Shown one piece after another: positions 60,214 through 64,000 of a stretch of DNA of 64,000 nt. The DNA is from Nannochloropsis oceanica (lineage: Eukaryota > Sar > Eustigmatophyceae > Eustigmatales > Monodopsidaceae). Both the position numbers and the translations under genes were made by a program. How positions within the stretch are numbered: position 1 is the stretch's first letter; each line of letters begins with the position of its first letter. The stretch spans positions 124,001 to 188,000 of the forward strand of contig CP038124.1 in the NCBI GenBank assembly GCA_004519485.1, given 5' to 3'. A model generated the notes under the pieces. The model had not been told where the DNA came from, did not search any database, and saw nothing but the letters and a program-made list of their open reading frames with translations.

Positions 60214-63200
60214 TCCTCCTCCTCCTCCTCCCCCTCTTCCTTCTCCTTTTCCTGGCGGCCCTCCTCATCATCCCTATCCTTGTCCTCATGCATCATGGCA
60301 TCCACCACCAGCTCCTCCGCATCTAATTCAATCGCCATGGCAGGCGTTTTCCCCTCCTCGTCATCTAACTCGTAAGTCATCGTGTCATCCTCCTCTCCTT
60401 CCCCCCCCCTAACCACCATGCCCCTTCCCCTCCCTGCTTTTGCAATCACGTCCTCATTCTCGCCCTCGTCCTCGCCCTCGCCCTCGCCCTCGTCCTCTTC
60501 GTCCTCTTCGCACCCCTCTTCTGCCTCCAGGGCCTTGCCCGCTGCAGTAGCCGCCGTCTTGCCTGCTGTTGACTCTTTTGCGGTCCGCAATTTCTTGTTG
60601 TATTCCTCCTGCTTCTTCTGCTTCTCCGCACCATCGTTCCCCTCCTCCTTATCATTCTTTTCCTTCTTATTCTTTTCCCCCTCATCGACCACCATGCCGT
60701 TCTCCATTTTGCCCTCCCATAGCGCACACTCCATTCCTCCCTGCTCCAGCTCCTCCCTCAATTGCTCTACTCTTTCAGCTGCTCGAGCCAGGTTCTCCTT
60801 CCAGCGCGCCTCGCACTCTTCCCTCGAGCCCGCCTGCCTGATCGCCTCCTCAAGCGCCGCCTCCCTCTCCCGAATCTCCTCCCGGTACGCCTCCTCTACC
60901 TCCCCCCTTACTTTCGCTCTTCCCTTCTCTTCCTCTGTTGCCAGCCAAGCCAATTCGGCCTCCGTCGGCTCTCTCTCACCTTCTTCCCCCCCTTTATCCC
61001 CTACTTCCTCCCCTGGCTGTTGCTGCTGCTGCTGCCGCAGCGACGCGCGCGTAGCCGGTCCCCCAGCACTCGCCGCCGAGGAAGGACGAGAGAGAGGCCG
61101 GGCCTGGAATAAGCTCAAGGGCACCAGCAGTGCGCCCAGCTGTGCGTCAGCTGCTGCCAGGCGTGCACTGTACTCCTCCTCCTCGCGGGCGTACCGTACC
61201 TCCTCTTTTTCCTTCGCCTTCATGGTCTCCTCCAGTCGCATCTTCTTCTCTTCCCCTGCAACCTTCTCGCTCCTAATCCTCATCAACCTCTCCACCTCTT
61301 CCCTACTTGCCCTACACCGCTCCCTCATCCCCCGCTCTTTTTCCCTCTTTCCAATTTCCTTTTCCCTCTGCCTCGCCTCCTCCTCCAAGCCCGACACTTT
61401 CTCGTCCAATTGGCCCTCTAGCTTCTTCTCTGCCTCTCGCACCTGCTCTTCCATGTCCCTCGCTAACCTTCCCTGCCTCGTTCCCTCCCATTCCTCCAGC
61501 TCCTTCTTGACCTTGCTCAGCTGCCGGTCGACAAGAAACAGCCGGCGCAGTGCCCGTGTGTGCTCCTCCCTCAGGCCCCTCCCCTCATCCTCCACCTTGC
61601 ATAGTTCCCCCCTCATCCTGCCCAACTCCGCCTGCAGCTGCAATCCCGCCTCCTCAGCCCCCGCCCCCTCCATCTCCACCTCCTCAATCCGCTTCTCTAG
61701 CACCGCCAAGTCCTTGCCCAGCACACTCACGTCCTCTTTCATCTCCTCCTCGTCCCGCTCGGCCTTCTTCCTTTCCTCTGCCAGCCGGGCCAGCTCAGCC
61801 TCCTTCTCCTCCTGGGCCTGCTTTAGACGCTCCAGCTCCTCCTCCATCCTCGACAGCGTCACCTTCTCCTCCAGTGCTGCAGCTGCTGCGTGTACCTTCC
61901 CGTCCTCTCGCACGTTGATCTCTTTTGTGGCCTCTTCCTCCATCTGTTGGGCCTCCGCCACCATCTTCGGGATCTCATTCTCCTCTCCCTCCGCTTCCTC
62001 CACCTTCGCCTCCAGCGCCTGCCCCAAGCGCACCATCTCCTTCTCCAGTTTTTCCAGCTCGACTGTGGCTGCCGCCGTCTTTTCCCGTACTGCTGCAGTC
62101 TCCGCCAGCTCGGCCTGTATTCCTTCTTCCTCCTGCTCCTTCCTTCTCAAACCCTCGTCTCTCCTCGCCTTCAGCCGCTCCAACTCCCGTTCAAGCGCCC
62201 TGACCATCCCCAGCACCTCCCTCCCTTCCCTTTCTCTGTCCCTCAAAACCTCCTTTGCCTCCTCCATCGCCTCCTCCACCTCCTCCCCAAGCCGCTGGTG
62301 CCGGGCCACGCCCACCTCCACCTGGCCCCTCCTCTGCGCAAGTTCCCATAATGCCCTCTCCCTCGCCTGCTGCATGGCCATCAGCTCGCCGTTCTCTCGC
62401 ATGACCATAACGACGTTCTGTTGTACCGCCTCCACCTGTGCCTGCCTCGCCAAAAGCTCCTCCTGGGCCTGGGCCAGCCGTGCGTTGACCGCTGCGAAGT
62501 TATGCTTGAACGAGTGGAGGAGGGTTAAGGGACTCTCCCCTCCTCCTCCTCCTTCTCTCCCTCCTCCTCCTCCTCCTCCTCCTCCTCCTCCCCCTCCTCT
62601 CAAAGGCGATGCCATCTTAACTATGATAGAAGCAGCCATGGTGTCCTCCGCCCGGCGGGTATGTTGATTGGTGCGAGGATGTTGCCGCTGTCGCTGCTGG
62701 TCGTTGTGCTGCTGCTGGTAGTGGTGAGGGTGATGAGGAGGGAGGACAAGCAGCGTGTCAGGCTCTAGGTCCAAATCACTAGGGGAGGGCGACAGCGAGG
62801 AGGAGGAGGATGTTGTGGGCGAGCTTTGGGAGAGCGAGCCAGAGGAGGAGGAGGAGAGAGGAGAGGAAGGGGTGGCGGCCTTGACAGGCATACGGAAACC
62901 GGCCCCACCAGCAGCACTAGCGCCAGCGGCACCGCCAAGGGGAAGAGGGGGACCGTGATAACTTCCACTGCCCCCATGATCCCCTTCTCCGTCTTTTCCC
63001 CCTCCTCGTCGTTCCCCCTTTTCGATCTCCTCCTCGTCGTCGTCTAGCTCCCCATCAGGTTCGCTTCCCATGAAGAGGAGGGCCCGCTTATTCTCTGTCC
63101 GCCCTCCTCCTCCTCGCCCTCCTTCTGTTTGTCCTCTTGTCATATCACCTTCACGACCACGCGTTGGGCTAACGAGGCGTACGGAGTAGGTGTCTGCACC

Positions 63201-63308
63201 CGGCGCTGCCTGCATGGTAGTCGTCGTTGTGCAGCTGCTTCCAAGCGTGCGTCCTCGACCAGCCTTTTGAAAAACAAAGCCGCCCCCACCACCGCGTCGT
63301 GTTGCCAT
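58977..63308 (-). CDS. Large intronless coiled-coil protein
   Basis: One uninterrupted minus-strand frame of 1443 codons, ATG at 63308. The N-terminus (to about 265) is Gly/Ser/His-rich with a poly-Gly run. Residues about 265-800 are a long coiled coil with heptad-like Glu/Lys/Leu patterns (EELLARQAQVEAVQQN, RALERELERLKARRDEG, LERLKQAQEEKEAELARL). Then come acidic, poly-Gln and His/Ser-rich stretches and a basic segment rich in lysine and glutamine (RAAKRIQQQKQQKQARKQ). The end is IVIEEHFTEGAREAG...DDAYNF. No globular domain is recognised; the architecture suggests a cytoskeletal, centrosomal or nuclear scaffold protein. An internal in-frame ATG could give a shorter form. The 761-codon frame opposite it (60382-62667) is its shadow. 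Confidence 0.75.
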
Positions 63309-64000
63309 GTGCTTATTGAAAATGCTGTCTTTTTGTTGGCTCGCTCGGGTCTGTGCCGTGTGTGTGTGACCGAGTGGGGGGTTGAGGCGGCGTGTCGTGA
63401 TCAGGGAAATATTTTTTCGGGGGGTAAGCGGTCGTGCCGCAACAAGAAGTAATAAAGTGGGAGAGGGCAGTGGTATATTCGCCTCTTTGCGCTTGTATGA
63501 TAAGAAAAATTATAAGAAGGAAGGGAGGAGGAGGAGGAGAAGGAGAAGGAGGTGAAGACGAAGGAGAAGGAGAAGAAGGAGGGGTAGGAGGAGGAGGAGG
63601 AGGAGATGAAGAAGATGAAGGAGGGCGGGAACAATAACCCCCTACCCCCCAAAATTCCTTGCATAAAGCTCAGCAAAGTCAATATACACCCTATTACGAC
63701 AGAGGCGGATGGACACGTACAATTATCTCATTAAATTTAAGCATCCATTTCCTAGTGTTTCCAATAATCGTTATTCCTCCCATCGCTCGCTATCCCCCAG
63801 CTCTTTTCCTCTCTTCCCCTTAGGAGAAGTGGAACTGGCTGCCATGGGTTGGTTTCCCAGAAATTGAGGACATGCTCATAATTCCGACGTTCATTTTTTG
63901 TCAACTTCTAAGTACCTTTGTCTAGTATGGATAATCTTCCGGATCTGCGACTCTGTACACGGTGGGACCATACCCTCCATTTTTACCTCCTCTTCCTTGT
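63309..64000. other. Upstream region of the coiled-coil gene and window end
   Basis: Presumed promoter of the coiled-coil gene (63309-63470), then GGA/GAAG repeats (63515-63630), then AT-richer sequence. An acceptor-like CCCAG at 63876-63880 is the only hint of an exon; no gene can be assigned. Confidence 0.4.

Noticed and set aside
60382-62667. 761-codon plus-strand Ser-rich open frame
   Set aside because: It is the reverse-strand shadow of the coiled-coil gene; serine results from complementing Glu/Lys-rich codons.

Overview
The window is nuclear DNA from a eukaryote, most likely a photosynthetic stramenopile of the Nannochloropsis/Microchloropsis type. The genes have many short GT-AG introns that are full of GGGA or CCCT repeats. 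Two proteins start with a signal peptide followed by a Phe-containing cleavage site (VSFLLAP, LAFLPSP) like the ASAFAP motif of secondary-plastid targeting. The gene set mixes housekeeping eukaryotic genes with a bacterial-type PLP decarboxylase. The organism call is an inference. Exon models were built by hand: junctions were chosen so that splice sites, phase and family conservation agree.

Left part (1-38.4 kb): a compact, well-conserved block. In order: the 3' part of queuine tRNA-ribosyltransferase (+), Sec61 beta (-), serine O-acetyltransferase (+), a ten-exon Orn/Lys/Arg decarboxylase (-), a very large CD36/LIMP-2-family membrane protein (-), a probably plastid-targeted GNAT acetyltransferase (-), an SR splicing factor (-), a multipass class III nucleotide cyclase (+), a plastid-targeted HemW-like radical SAM protein (-), the ribosome assembly factor MRT4 (+) and an unknown membrane protein with His/Gln repeats (-). 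Several pairs share short divergent promoters (SR/cyclase, HemW/MRT4).

Middle part (38.4-58.9 kb): a rearranged, gene-poor region around one giant, low-complexity gene (47558-52917, -). Three separate segments of this gene occur again as head-to-head inverted duplications: its C-terminal part (46858-48330, where the gene's own end is one arm), its membrane-spanning exon (53300-54022) and a middle segment (40085-41090). The same region carries a segmental duplication (about 41.2-45.3 kb against 56.7-58.0 kb). The first copy is split by about 2.9 kb that holds a decayed coding remnant, tentatively of the Fanzor/TnpB type. Two small unknown genes lie at 55.3-56.7 kb.

Right part (59-63.3 kb): one intronless 1443-residue coiled-coil protein on the minus strand, then repeat-rich flanking DNA.

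The most unusual feature is the set of inverted duplications made from one neighbouring gene. They would give hairpin RNAs with sequence identity to that gene, or they record unusual DNA repair. An assembly artefact must also be considered.
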